From Owenia fusiformis (taxonomy: Eukaryota > Annelida > Polychaeta > Sabellida > Oweniidae), in the NCBI GenBank assembly GCA_903813345.2, contig CAIIXF020000001.1:61895885-61924269 (forward strand): a stretch of DNA of 28,385 nucleotides. The letters run 5' to 3'. Under the pieces are notes generated by a model. The model saw nothing but the letters and a program-made list of their open reading frames with translations, was not told the origin of the DNA and made no database searches. The position numbers and the translations under genes were made by a program. Of this stretch, positions 9,801-16,900 are shown in pieces. The number at the start of each line of letters is the position of its first letter. Within the stretch, counting starts at the first letter, position 1.

Positions 9801-10812
9801 TTGATCTATAGATTGTAGTTTCTGTACATGAAAAATGAAGCTGATTAGATGTGTATTAAAGAAATTATTTTATTTTTGGAGGGTTCTGTTTTTTGGGTCA
9901 CCCTGTACATAAGGATTTATATGAAAATTGAACCACTAAAACAGATCTAATTTAAGTTAAAGGGAACTTTCTACGATACCCAATGTGCTATCTGACCCAA
10001 ACGAGCCATGTTGTGACAAAAATCAGTGACAATTAAATGAAGGACTGTGTTTTTTTACAGAATGTTTTCAATAAATGGTGCATGAGAAAAACAATGTTAA
10101 ATTCAGTTCGCCATATCGATACCAATCTTTTTGAGATTTTCACAGAGAAAATAAACAACCCAACTTTTAATAACATCCCTAGTACTGTAAAGAATGAAAT
10201 TCAACTTGTGCTTCTTGTATTTAAGTATTTGAATTTATCAATGAACAAAAAGAGAATTAAAATTATTACCCATTTTCCATATTCTCCTGCTTGAATACTG
10301 GCAGTGCTAACAGGGCTTCACTGAAATAAAATAGAAATAATGCAGGAAAGAATGCATTTTACAATGGCATTGTTTCATACAGTATAAATCTATATACAGT
10401 ATATAAGGTTGCTAAAAATAATTTAAACCAAGTAGAACATTGACAATTTAGATGAAGTTTAACTGAGTTCTAGGCCCATAGCTTCTAAAGAAGTAAAATA
10501 AAAGAGGAAAATAAGTTGAAATATTTCCTCCCCGTAATGGAAAAATTCAGATTATAGCTGTGTGTGTTCTGCTCATACAAATGAAATGTTAACTACTGCA
10601 TCCAGGCCAAGTGTTGAATTTTTTATTTAGGACAACTAATGGGGTGATATCATCTTCTAAGCCCAGACATACCTCATGTTATAAGCAGTGGAGTTACCCC
10701 CCAGTTCCACTCCAAGCCCAGACATAGATCCATCAAAGTCAGCTGCGAGCCCCCCAACCACATCTTCTATCCTCCAGTTTGACAGGTTGATTGTTGTGGG
10801 TTGACCAGACAT
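738..10812 (-). CDS. TFCP2: TFCP2/UBP1 (LSF/CP2-type) transcription factor, 5' seven coding exons, partial
   Basis: Seven exons on the minus strand join in frame to 266 residues; every internal junction has GT-AG ends and matching phase. The product is a sequence-specific nuclear transcription factor of the grainyhead/CP2 superfamily, TFCP2/UBP1/TFCP2L1 branch. Evidence seen: the N-terminal motif [14 protein letters not shown] (residues 25-38), the LALPVFKQE motif (about 51-59), then the CP2 DNA-binding domain from about residue 64, with [69 protein letters not shown] and [17 protein letters not shown]. Human TFCP2 is about 500 residues, so the SAM-like and C-terminal oligomerisation domains must lie beyond the left edge. 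The family pairs as dimers/tetramers on DNA. It is the likely single invertebrate pro-orthologue of vertebrate TFCP2, UBP1 and TFCP2L1, so the symbol is approximate. It is transcribed away from the zinc transporter gene at 13514. Confidence 0.95.
849..1228. other. tfcp2 intron 6 distal part, nothing recognised
   Basis: AT-rich intron sequence between exon 7 and the 21-bp minisatellite. It contains the acceptor polypyrimidine tract of exon 7 next to 849 but no ORF or repeat that I can identify. Confidence 0.5.
1229..2263. repeat. 21-bp minisatellite, about 49 copies, with 8-unit higher-order structure
   Basis: The unit is AAAAAGGTGTTCACTGTATT plus T, in perfect 21-bp register. Variants: GGTG or GATG, GTATTT or GAATTT, and a rare GTATTC. 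The GTATTC variant falls at 1451, 1619, 1829, 1997 and 2165, spacings of 168, 210, 168 and 168 bp, so blocks of 8 units (one of 10) were duplicated. Because 21 is divisible by 3 the array is open in several frames on both strands, giving spurious ORFs of more than 360 codons. It lies inside tfcp2 intron 6. Confidence 0.97.
2270..3120. other. tfcp2 intron 6, unique AT-rich stretch
   Basis: No gene or repeat recognised. The one notable site is a perfect IR3 nuclear-receptor palindrome at 2807-2821, listed separately. Confidence 0.5.
2807..2821. promoter_or_regulatory. perfect estrogen-response-element-like palindrome (IR3)
   Basis: The sequence AGGTCAATGTGACCT is two perfect AGGTCA half-sites inverted with a 3-base spacer, the consensus for steroid-type nuclear receptors such as ER. 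Whether it is bound is unknown; it lies in a large tfcp2 intron. Confidence 0.35.
3144..3476. repeat. 217-bp direct repeat rich in CGCGGGA motifs, two copies
   Basis: GGGACAGAT starts at 3144 and 3361. Each copy continues through TTTTAGAC, AGTGCCC, two or more runs of AATTCGCGGGATTTCGCGGG and ends GCGTGATTG..CTAAT. A further degenerate stretch with the same CGCGGGA motif is at 4752-4865. Protein-like frames here are only the repeat read through. Confidence 0.75.
3844..4476. mobile_element. TA-flanked fold-back element with 290-bp arms and G13/C14 tracts
   Basis: The left arm 3844-4133 is the inverted copy of 4186-4476 with few mismatches. The ends read TA-GGGTTTGTAGAAAAA and TTTTTCTACAAACCC-TA, suggesting a TA target duplication of the Tc1/mariner kind. 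Each arm carries a palindromic GGGTACC cluster next to its end and a homopolymer next to the loop: G13 at 4113-4125 and C14 at 4194-4207, beside TGCGATCG. No transposase frame is present, so it would be non-autonomous. It lies in tfcp2 intron 6. Confidence 0.82.
4752..4865. repeat. degenerate copy of the CGCGGGA-rich repeat
   Basis: Runs such as TTTGCGGGACTTCGCGGGAC and AAATTCGCGGGATAAT match the unit at 3144-3476 in direct orientation, on the far side of the fold-back element. Confidence 0.55.
4890..5605. other. tfcp2 intron 6 proximal part with a small tandem repeat
   Basis: The stretch holds three copies of a 20-bp unit (ACAACTGATAAATAACTATG) at 5341-5403, the last with a 3-base insertion. 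Otherwise it is AT-rich with nothing recognised. Confidence 0.6.
5606..5856 (-). CDS. TFCP2: tfcp2 coding exon 6, core of CP2 DNA-binding domain (residues 146-229)
   Basis: A 251-bp exon encoding (D)[13 protein letters not shown] through [30 protein letters not shown] and [10 protein letters not shown]. These blocks are the most conserved part of the CP2 domain. The acceptor is TTTTTTAG| before 5856 and the donor is TTTAAG|GTAACT after 5606. The intron after it (849-5605, 4.8 kb) is repeat-rich. Confidence 0.95.
6015..6120 (-). CDS. TFCP2: tfcp2 coding exon 5 (residues 111-146)
   Basis: A 106-bp exon encoding [14 protein letters not shown], then [21 protein letters not shown]. The FHDRRLQY and RPGDRxLDIDIP stretches are near-identical to vertebrate TFCP2 and lie in the DNA-binding core. 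The acceptor is CCTTGCAG| before 6120 and the donor is ATATAG|GTCAG after 6015. Confidence 0.94.
6121..6828. other. tfcp2 intron 4 (5' transcribed-strand distal part), nothing recognised
   Basis: AT-rich intron sequence upstream of exon 5 on the minus strand. No conserved frame, repeat or RNA gene was seen. Confidence 0.45.
6829..7330 (-). mobile_element. decayed mariner-like element fragment
   Basis: At 6829 the sequence TACGAGAGGTGATCAATAAG resembles a mariner terminal repeat. On the minus strand, 7279-7172 encodes [20 protein letters not shown] followed by AEGPVE and a stop, reminiscent of the W-x-R-x-x-K-C...G-x-Y end of mariner transposases. The frame continues upstream through a TGA at about 7303 into [11 protein letters not shown] do not find the second terminal repeat or the catalytic core, so this is a truncated relic. 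The similarity is judged by eye. Confidence 0.4.
7416..7477 (-). CDS. TFCP2: tfcp2 coding exon 4 (residues 90-110)
   Basis: A 62-bp exon encoding (G)[20 protein letters not shown]. The QSYE motif follows directly from the preceding exon's NQG in family members. The acceptor is GTTTCAG| and the donor is AGG|GTGAGT, a strong consensus site. Sequence between QSYE and GKL is divergent, as is usual in this loop. Confidence 0.93.
7702..7786. repeat. 35-bp inverted repeat (hairpin)
   Basis: GGCAATGCAGTGAAATATTG near 7714 is inverted at 7752-7775 (GGTCCAATATTTCACTATAT then TGCCC), with a 14-base loop. It adjoins the small element at 7793 and could be part of it. Confidence 0.65.
7793..8004. mobile_element. 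212-bp MITE-like unit with 12-bp terminal inverted repeats
   Basis: Perfect inverted ends ATTATTACCACC (7793-7804) and GGTGGTAATAAT (7993-8004). The interior is GC-richer than its surroundings and contains a TGACGTCA palindrome (7910-7917, the CREB/ATF consensus) followed by TATATAG. It has no coding frame. It lies in tfcp2 intron 3. Confidence 0.5.
8251..8327 (-). CDS. TFCP2: tfcp2 coding exon 3 (residues 64-90)
   Basis: A 77-bp exon encoding [15 protein letters not shown] then [10 protein letters not shown], the start of the CP2 DNA-binding domain (human counterpart begins FQYVLCAATSPAVKL). The acceptor is TTTTAAG| before 8327 and the donor is CAAG|GTAATT after 8251. Confidence 0.94.
8328..8951. 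other. tfcp2 intron 2, nothing recognised
   Basis: AT-rich sequence between exon 3 and the terminal repeat of the 956-bp element. No ORF or repeat recognised. Confidence 0.45.
8952..9907. mobile_element. 956-bp element with mariner-type terminal inverted repeats
   Basis: The ends are TACAGGGTGACCCAAAAAC (8952) and its inverse TTTTTTGGGTCACCCTGTA (ending 9907), extended by AGAACCCT/AGGGTTCT, about 28 bp in all. TACAGGGTG..CCCAAAA is typical of mariner-class ends with a TA duplication. The interior has only short broken frames, so it is either non-autonomous or decayed. It lies in tfcp2 intron 2. Confidence 0.8.
9908..10269. other. tfcp2 intron 2 proximal part, nothing recognised
   Basis: AT-rich. 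A plus-strand open frame at 10037-10294 overlaps tfcp2 exon 2 in antisense and has no recognisable similarity, so it is not called. Confidence 0.45.
10270..10320 (-). CDS. TFCP2: tfcp2 coding exon 2 (residues 47-64)
   Basis: A 51-bp exon encoding (S)[16 protein letters not shown](G). The LALPxFKQE motif is diagnostic for the TFCP2 branch. The acceptor is TTTCAG before 10320 and the donor is ATGG|GTAATA after 10270. It is too short to stand out as an ORF; it was found by joining to the neighbouring exons in phase. Confidence 0.92.
10321..10672. other. tfcp2 intron 1, nothing recognised
   Basis: A 352-bp AT-rich intron between coding exons 1 and 2 with GT-AG ends on the minus strand. No repeat or frame of note. 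Confidence 0.55.
10673..10812 (-). CDS. TFCP2: tfcp2 coding exon 1 (residues 1-46, phase 2 end)
   Basis: The start ATG is at 10812 in a good context (ACCATGT). The 46 codons plus AG encode [13 protein letters not shown]... through [18 protein letters not shown] to YNM, matching the conserved N-terminal segment of LSF proteins. The donor is ATGAG|GTATG at 10673/10672. The frame is open further upstream to 10941, but that extension crosses a likely 5' UTR intron (10824-10889), so the ATG at 10812 is preferred. Confidence 0.93.
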
Positions 10813-10823
10813 GGTGATTAAAC

Positions 10824-10889
10824 CTAATACAAAATACTCAATAAATTCAATTACACTTAAAACTACATGAACACGCGGTACTAACTCAC
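10824..10889 (-). other. candidate 66-bp intron in the tfcp2 5' UTR
   Basis: On the minus strand a strong donor CCCCG|GTGAGTTA (exon end 10890) is followed 66 bp later by GTATTAG|GTTTAATC, 11 bases before the start ATG. The element is short but has both consensus ends. If it is not spliced, the reading frame stays open to 10941. This is inference from splice-site quality only. Confidence 0.4.
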
Positions 10890-11130
10890 CGGGGCATATC
10901 GAAACCAAAACGCCCCGAAAAACCGTTAATTTGAATTTCAAATCTACCCCATCTTTGGAAAATCGATGATTGTGAGTCTCACACTACACCGTTTTTCTTC
11001 AAACTTGTTCCATTAAAACCTTTACAGAAATACCTTTCAGTCGAGACAATTGCTTTTGTTTACAAAGTCCCTCGTTTTAGCGGCGTTTTGGTCCCCAGAT
11101 GTGAGAAGTTGCAAATCCTCAGAGATTTTC

Positions 11131-11570
11131 CTTTGAAATTTCAAAAAACTGTTGGAAACAATAATGGCTGTAGTAATAAGGAAAACAGATCGATTTTCAA
11201 TTCAGTATTTTTCATTTTTTTCTTTTTCTAAGAATGATATCAATTTTTTTTAAATTGTATCATTTAGAGCAATATATTGGGCACATTTTCTGAAAAAGTC
11301 AAAAGATTCTGTTCAGTGACCTTTCCTGAGCACCTCCTCTTAACTATTTTTCAGTCACATTTTCAGAGGGCTGAAAAGGTTATTTCCTCATGTTTATGGT
11401 CATTCTGACCATTTCCATTGTGTTCCCGGTCATGTAAATGATATGTGGAACTAGTTAAACTGACCGGATGTCCAAACAGAACTCTGTTATCTTGGTTCAA
11501 AAATTTTTCAAAATCTAGCATGGTTTTGTCACTTTTTGTTTTGTCATTTCCTGTTAACTTCCAAGGCACC
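11131..11570 (-). mobile_element. one-armed copy of the ORF-bearing TTAA fold-back
   Basis: Matches 12081-12515 in direct orientation: loop sequence (CTTTGAAATTT..ACAATAATGGCTG) followed by the right arm, ending GCACC-TTAA at 11574. The left arm is missing. On the minus strand 11572-11363 encodes the same 69-codon frame as the other arms, beginning KVPWKLTGNDKTK and ending EEITFSAL stop. Confidence 0.75.
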
Positions 11571-11763
11571 TTAACTATTGAAAATTGCTGATGAATTGAT
11601 GTACGATAATGGCTGAATCGATGTCTGAAACAAAGCATTGATGTTTTAAAAAAAAATTAATTTGCTAAATATCACCCTTCTTATCTTATTTTGACACAAA
11701 TCGCTTAACCTTTCTCATGTCTTATTTCATTTTCCAATGTTTTCTGATATTCTTTCACTTTAA

Positions 11764-12515
11764 GGTGCTATGGAAGTTAACAGGAAATGACAAAACAAAA
11801 AATGTCAAAACCATGCTGGATTTTGAAAATTTTTTGAACCAAGATAACAGAGTTCTGTTTGGACATCCGGTCAGTTTAACTAGTTCCACATATCATTTAC
11901 ATGACTGGGAACACAATGGAAATGGTCAGAATGACCATAAAAATGATGAAATTACCTTTTCAGCCCTCTGAAAATGTGACTGAAAAATAGCTAAAAGTAG
12001 GTGCTCAGGAAAGGTCAGTGAACAGAATCTTTTGATTTTTTCAGAAAATGTGTCCAATATATTGCTCTAAATGATACAATCTTTGAAATTTTAAAAAATC
12101 GTCTGAAACAATAATGGCTGGAGTAAAAAGGAAAATAGATCGATTTTAAATTTTTTCATGTTTTTTCTTTTTCTAAGAATGATGTGAAATTTTTTAAAAT
12201 TGTATCATTTAGAGCAATATATTGGGCACATTTTCTGAAAAAGTCAAAAGATTCTGTTCACTGACCTTTCCTGAGCACCTACTTTTAGCTATTTTTCAGT
12301 CACATTTTCAGAGGGCTGAAAAGGTTATTTCATCATGTTTATGGTCATTCTGACCATTTCCATTGTGTTCACAGTCATGTAAATGATATGTGGAACTAGT
12401 TAAACTGACTGGAGGTCCAAATAGAACTCTGTTATCTTGGTTCAAATTTTTTTCAAAATCCAGCATGGTTTTGACAATTTTTGTTTTGTTATTTCCTGTT
12501 AACTTCCATAGCACC
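11764..12515. mobile_element. 752-bp fold-back flanked by TTAA, a similar 69-codon frame in each arm
   Basis: Arms 11764-12080 and 12198-12515 are inverted copies with a loop of about 118 bases. Both ends read TTAA-GGTGC(T)ATGGAAGTTAA inward, so TTAA is the likely target duplication, as for piggyBac-type elements. Each arm contains the frame KVLWKLTGNDKTK ... MLDFE ... QDNRVLFGHPVSLTSSTYHL ... ITFSAL stop (plus strand 11762-11971; minus strand 12514-12308). I do not recognise this peptide. Differences between copies are mostly amino-acid changing, so no selection on the protein is apparent. It lies between the two divergent genes. Confidence 0.75.
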
Positions 12516-12697
12516 TTAAAACTGTTTTAGCTAGTCGAAATGAACCATTAATCTAAAAAAATTTACTTTACTTTCATTTCACCGTTATTCGAAGTTCCCG
12601 GATGTACCAGCGTACTCTTATTAATTTGTTCTGTTCAGTATTTTAGTGCATTAGTATTCGGTATTTCAGTGCACTTTTCTCAGATTTTTTCTCGATG

Positions 12698-12972
12698 TAG
12701 GGCAAAGGGGTGTAATGTCGACGTGTGGGGTAATGTCGACATAATAGACGGGGTAACTTCGACACTTATGTATTAGAAGTAGAATTTCCGTTTTCCGCCA
12801 TGTTTGATTTCTGGAAAAATTAAAATCTCGCGAGATCTTGATCCATGCGAGAAAAAAAAACATGGCTTCCCCCTAGATTGGAAATTAGAGCAGATAAACA
12901 ACAAGGTGTCGAAGTTACCCCACATGTCGAAGTTACCCCAAAATGGTGTCGACGTTACACCCCTTCGCCCTA
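12698..12972. mobile_element. 275-bp TA-flanked MITE with repeated GTCGAC motifs
   Basis: Ends TA-GGGCAAAGGGGTGTAATG and CGTTACACCCCTTCGCCC-TA form inverted repeats of about 70 bp. Each arm carries three copies of a GGGTAA(C/T)(G/T)TCGACA-like motif, inverted in the other arm (left 12709-12762, right 12906-12965). No transposase frame is present. It sits about 540 bp upstream of the zinc transporter start codon. Confidence 0.78.
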
Positions 12973-13513
12973 CATCGCGATGTGGATCGATGTTTACTAC
13001 TGAAAATTGCCGATGCATCGATGCACGATTATGGCACATCGCGACAACACTAGTAGCTAGTCTAAGGCTATCTGCTAGGTTTCTCTTTACAAATAAAATG
13101 AAAAATAAGTTTGACCTTCACTTCAGATACTGCTTCTGGCGTCACACTGTGTTTTTGCGTCTTTATGCCGTTTATATACTGAAATAGTGTATAAAGATAT
13201 TTTCTTATGGAAGTTTTATTCTGATTTTGAGTCCAGTTAACTAAAAATGCATGAATTTATAGCATTTTACAAAGTTGTTTTTGAGAAAATTGCACCGGAA
13301 GTTGGTAATGAAAAAGCAAACTTTGAAAATTATAAAACGAAACATTTCTTTTATTTATTTGAATCAATTGAAAATATCACAATCTTGTGCCATTAGGTCG
13401 TAAAATTAAATTATTTGAAAATTTATTTCAAGTTACCCTTAATTCATTGATGGAATTGTTGTTTTCTTAATTGGTGAAAATGCCATATTGAATGCTCCCA
13501 GTTGTAAACAAAA
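12973..13513. other. 5' flank and 5' UTR of the zinc transporter
   Basis: AT-rich sequence leading to the start ATG. At 12994-13040 CTGAAAATTGCCGATGCATC is related to TTGAAAATTGCTGATGAATT at 11576, a dispersed repeat. I see no convincing TATA box or metal-response element (TGCRCNC), so the promoter position is not assigned. Confidence 0.45.
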
Positions 13514-13937
13514 ATGGCTGAAGAAATGTTGGATGATGAAGAAATCGCTGTCAACCCATTTTCAAACCCCCATAGTTCAAATAGGTCGAGTAGAGGCCGA
13601 TTGGTTTACAACACTGATGCTCCACCAGACGTTGATGTCAGCTTTAGGGGTGTTGCAACCCCCCGTTTAGTAATACAAACAGATGATTCCCAAGGACATT
13701 TTATAAGATCTGGTGGGAGTGAAACTTCACAAAATGGGTCATGGGTTCCAAATGTAAACACTTCTGTACCCATACTTATGAACAATGGCAGCAGTGATCT
13801 TGCTGAACAGGAAATGTATGCATTATCAAAACACCATTGTCATCCCAGGAAGAAGCAAGAACCAATAAACAGAGCGCGAAACCAGCTCATTGCAGTTACG
13901 GTGTTATCAACACTGTTTATGATTGCTGAAATTATAG
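13514..13937 (+). CDS. SLC30A2: zinc transporter exon 1: cytosolic N-terminus and TM1 (residues 1-142)
   Basis: The ATG at 13514 follows aaaaATGG. It encodes [18 protein letters not shown], an acidic low-complexity region, [13 protein letters not shown] and then [20 protein letters not shown] (TM1). The HHCH motif is the N-terminal zinc-binding cap of this subfamily. The donor is ATAG|GTATGA. Nine bases into the intron a TTAA-flanked palindromic element begins (13947). Confidence 0.93.
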
Positions 13938-16900
13938 GTATGAATGTTAAGGACAGGGTGCATGATGGGAAATTTCCTGCATTCCTCAATTGAGTCACAT
14001 GTTATTTTTCTAACAAGAATCACTCCTTCCCCACATTGTCTATATCTTCCAGTTTTGCACAAAGAGTACACGTATGTGCCTAGAAAAGACTTGTGAGAAG
14101 AATGTTTTGATAAAGTGTATAAAAAACAAGAAAATTCAGTGAAAAAAATCAGAAAATTTTCAGAAATCTTTTTCACTGAATTTTCTCATCTTTTATACAT
14201 TTTACAAAACAAACCTTCTCACAAGGCTTTTCTAGGCACATAAGTGCACTCTTTGTGCAAACTTGGAAGATGTAGACAATGTGGGGAAGGAGTTATTCTT
14301 GTTTGAAAAATAACATGTGACTCAATTGAGGAATGCAGAAAATTTCCCAACATGCACCCTGTCCTTAATGTGTACTTTCAACCATTTTGATGCAATCCGC
14401 AAAGAGTCAAATGTTACTATTTAAATATATACTCCAGGCTGTCCTACTGTCCCGCAATTTGAGTATTTGTCGAGACCCTATCTGTTGTAAGACTTATGCC
14501 TGGCACAACCGTCACCATCTTATTAAGTGTTTTTAAGTTGCGAAAGAATCCTGCCATGACCATGGTAGTGTCATACCTGTGGTAATATTAAAGCCTGATA
14601 TTATCGTGACAGTGGCTGCAAGGCTTGTCATGACCATGGTAATGTTAAAGCGTGATAATGCTAAAGCCTGATATGACTGTGACAATGGCCGCAAGGTCTG
14701 TCATGACCGTGGTAATGTTAAAGCCTGATAATGTTAAAGCCTAATGTTAAAGCCTGATATGACCGTGACAATGGTTGCAAGGCCTATCAATGGTGTCATG
14801 ACCGTGGTAATGTTAAAGCCTGATAATGTTAAAGCCTAATGTTAAAGCCTGATATGACCGTGACAATGGTTGCAAGGCCTATCAATGGTGTCATGACCGT
14901 GGTAATGTTAAAGCTTGATAATGTTAAAGCCTGATTTGATCTTGACAATGGTTGCAAGGCTTGTCATGACCATGGTAATGTTAAAGCACGATATGACCGT
15001 GACAATGGTTATATTAACTGACCTTTAGTAGCATGAGAATACTGTAATGAAAAATTTCATCGTTTAACTATCTTAATATGCAAATCTAGATTACTGCTAC
15101 TTTAACACAAACTATAATTCTAATCTCATTCAAGAACGTGAACATTGTCAGGATCATATCAGGTTTTAACATTACCATGGTCATGACAGGCCTTGCAATA
15201 TAATGTAGCACTGTCACAGTTATACCAGGCTTTCACGATAACACTACCACGGTCATGGCAGGATCCTTGCGGAACTTAAAAACACTTTATAACATGGTGA
15301 CGGTTGTACAAGGCATTAGTCTTGCAATAGATAGTATGTGTATTTGTCACACATTTGCTGAAGAAATTGAAGTCATGGCTGTTTTTTTGCATGACAGAAT
15401 GTGTCAAGCAAATACACATTTTTTATTTAAATTATTGTCAAGCAAAAATGTTTCTGTTCATACCAAAAGACAAAGGCCGAAATAATCGAACACAGCTCTG
15501 TTTTTTCTGAACTGAAAAATGGGAAAATTCAGTGATCTACTTTTTAAAAGTACGAAATGAGTTACTGTCACTTTATTTTCCCATTTTATCTTATAAAAAG
15601 ATATTTACGAATATACATCTTTCCACCAAATATGAAGAAAATCCGCCTTTTTCTCCTCTTGAAATATTGAATACATTCATTATATCCACTAATTTATAAA
15701 CCTACAAGGATAACAAGTATGTCAGCTACATTAATAGATAATATATTTACAAATTCAAATGAAATTGACATATCTGGTCTTTCAACTTTTCCAATATCAG
15801 ATCATTTGGCCATTTTTACCATAACTCGGCATACAACTTGTAAAATCGAGGCCAAAACTTTCAAATTTAGACAAATTAATGATAAAGCTATAATAAATTT
15901 TAACTTTGATTTGGCAAATATAAATTGGAATGAGATACTTACAGAAAGGGATGTTAACTTAGCATACATAAAATTTGAAAATTTAATCACAAATCTATAT
16001 AATATACATTTCCCTCTAAGATCAAAAACAGTTAAAATGTTCATAAATTCAAGTAAGCCATGGTTAACTCAAGGTATCATAACTTCATGTAAAAACAAAC
16101 ACAAATTATATCATAAATACATTAAACATCCTTCTATTGAAAATCAACAGGCTTACAAAGAATTTAAAAACAAATTGCAACATATAATTCGCTTTTCTGA
16201 AAAAAAACATTATAGTTCTAAGTTCCATGAAGTTAAAGGTAATCTTAAGCAAACTTGGTCAATTATTAATAACATTTTGAAAAGAAATAATAATTCAAAT
16301 GCATCTGAATTTAACATGCTTATAAATAATACTTTAACAAAAGATAAATTAACTGTGGCAAACAATTTTTCTTCATACTTTGCAAATGTTGGTCCAAAAC
16401 TTGCATCAAAAATTCATTCCAATGGGTCACCATTTGCCAATATTACGAGAAATAAACATTCTATATTTCTGGATCCTGTTACTGAAGATGAAATTTTAAC
16501 ATTAATGCAGGGACTTGGTGATAAAGCACCTGGTTTTGACAATATAAAGCCCTTGAAACATGCTAGATTCAATATAGCTACTCCTTTTACACATATTGTT
16601 AACCTTTCACTGCAATCTGGTATTTTTCCAGATAAACTAAAGATTACAAAATTAATTGCACTTTTCAAAAAAGGAGAAAGATCACTTTTTAAGAACTATA
16701 GACCTATTTCTTTACTGAGTGTTTTTTCTAAACTTCTTGAAAAAGTAATGTATAAACGTTTTTCTACATTTCTTAAAACTAATAATCTAATGCATGAAAG
16801 GCAATTTGGTTTTAAAGAAAAACATTCAACATATATGGCCATTCTTACTTTTTCTGAACAAATTCGTTTTGCTTTAGATAATAAAAAACATGTTTTAGGT

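Noticed and set aside
10037-10294. 85-codon plus-strand frame
   Set aside because: Overlaps tfcp2 exon 2 in antisense, AT-rich, no recognisable similarity.
12804-13187. 127-codon plus-strand frame upstream of the zinc transporter
   Set aside because: Runs through the right half of a MITE and into the 5' flank; no family match and no similarity to a ZnT N-terminus.
15255-15485. 76-codon plus-strand frame
   Set aside because: Begins in the right arm of the 14480-15333 fold-back; explained by the repeat.
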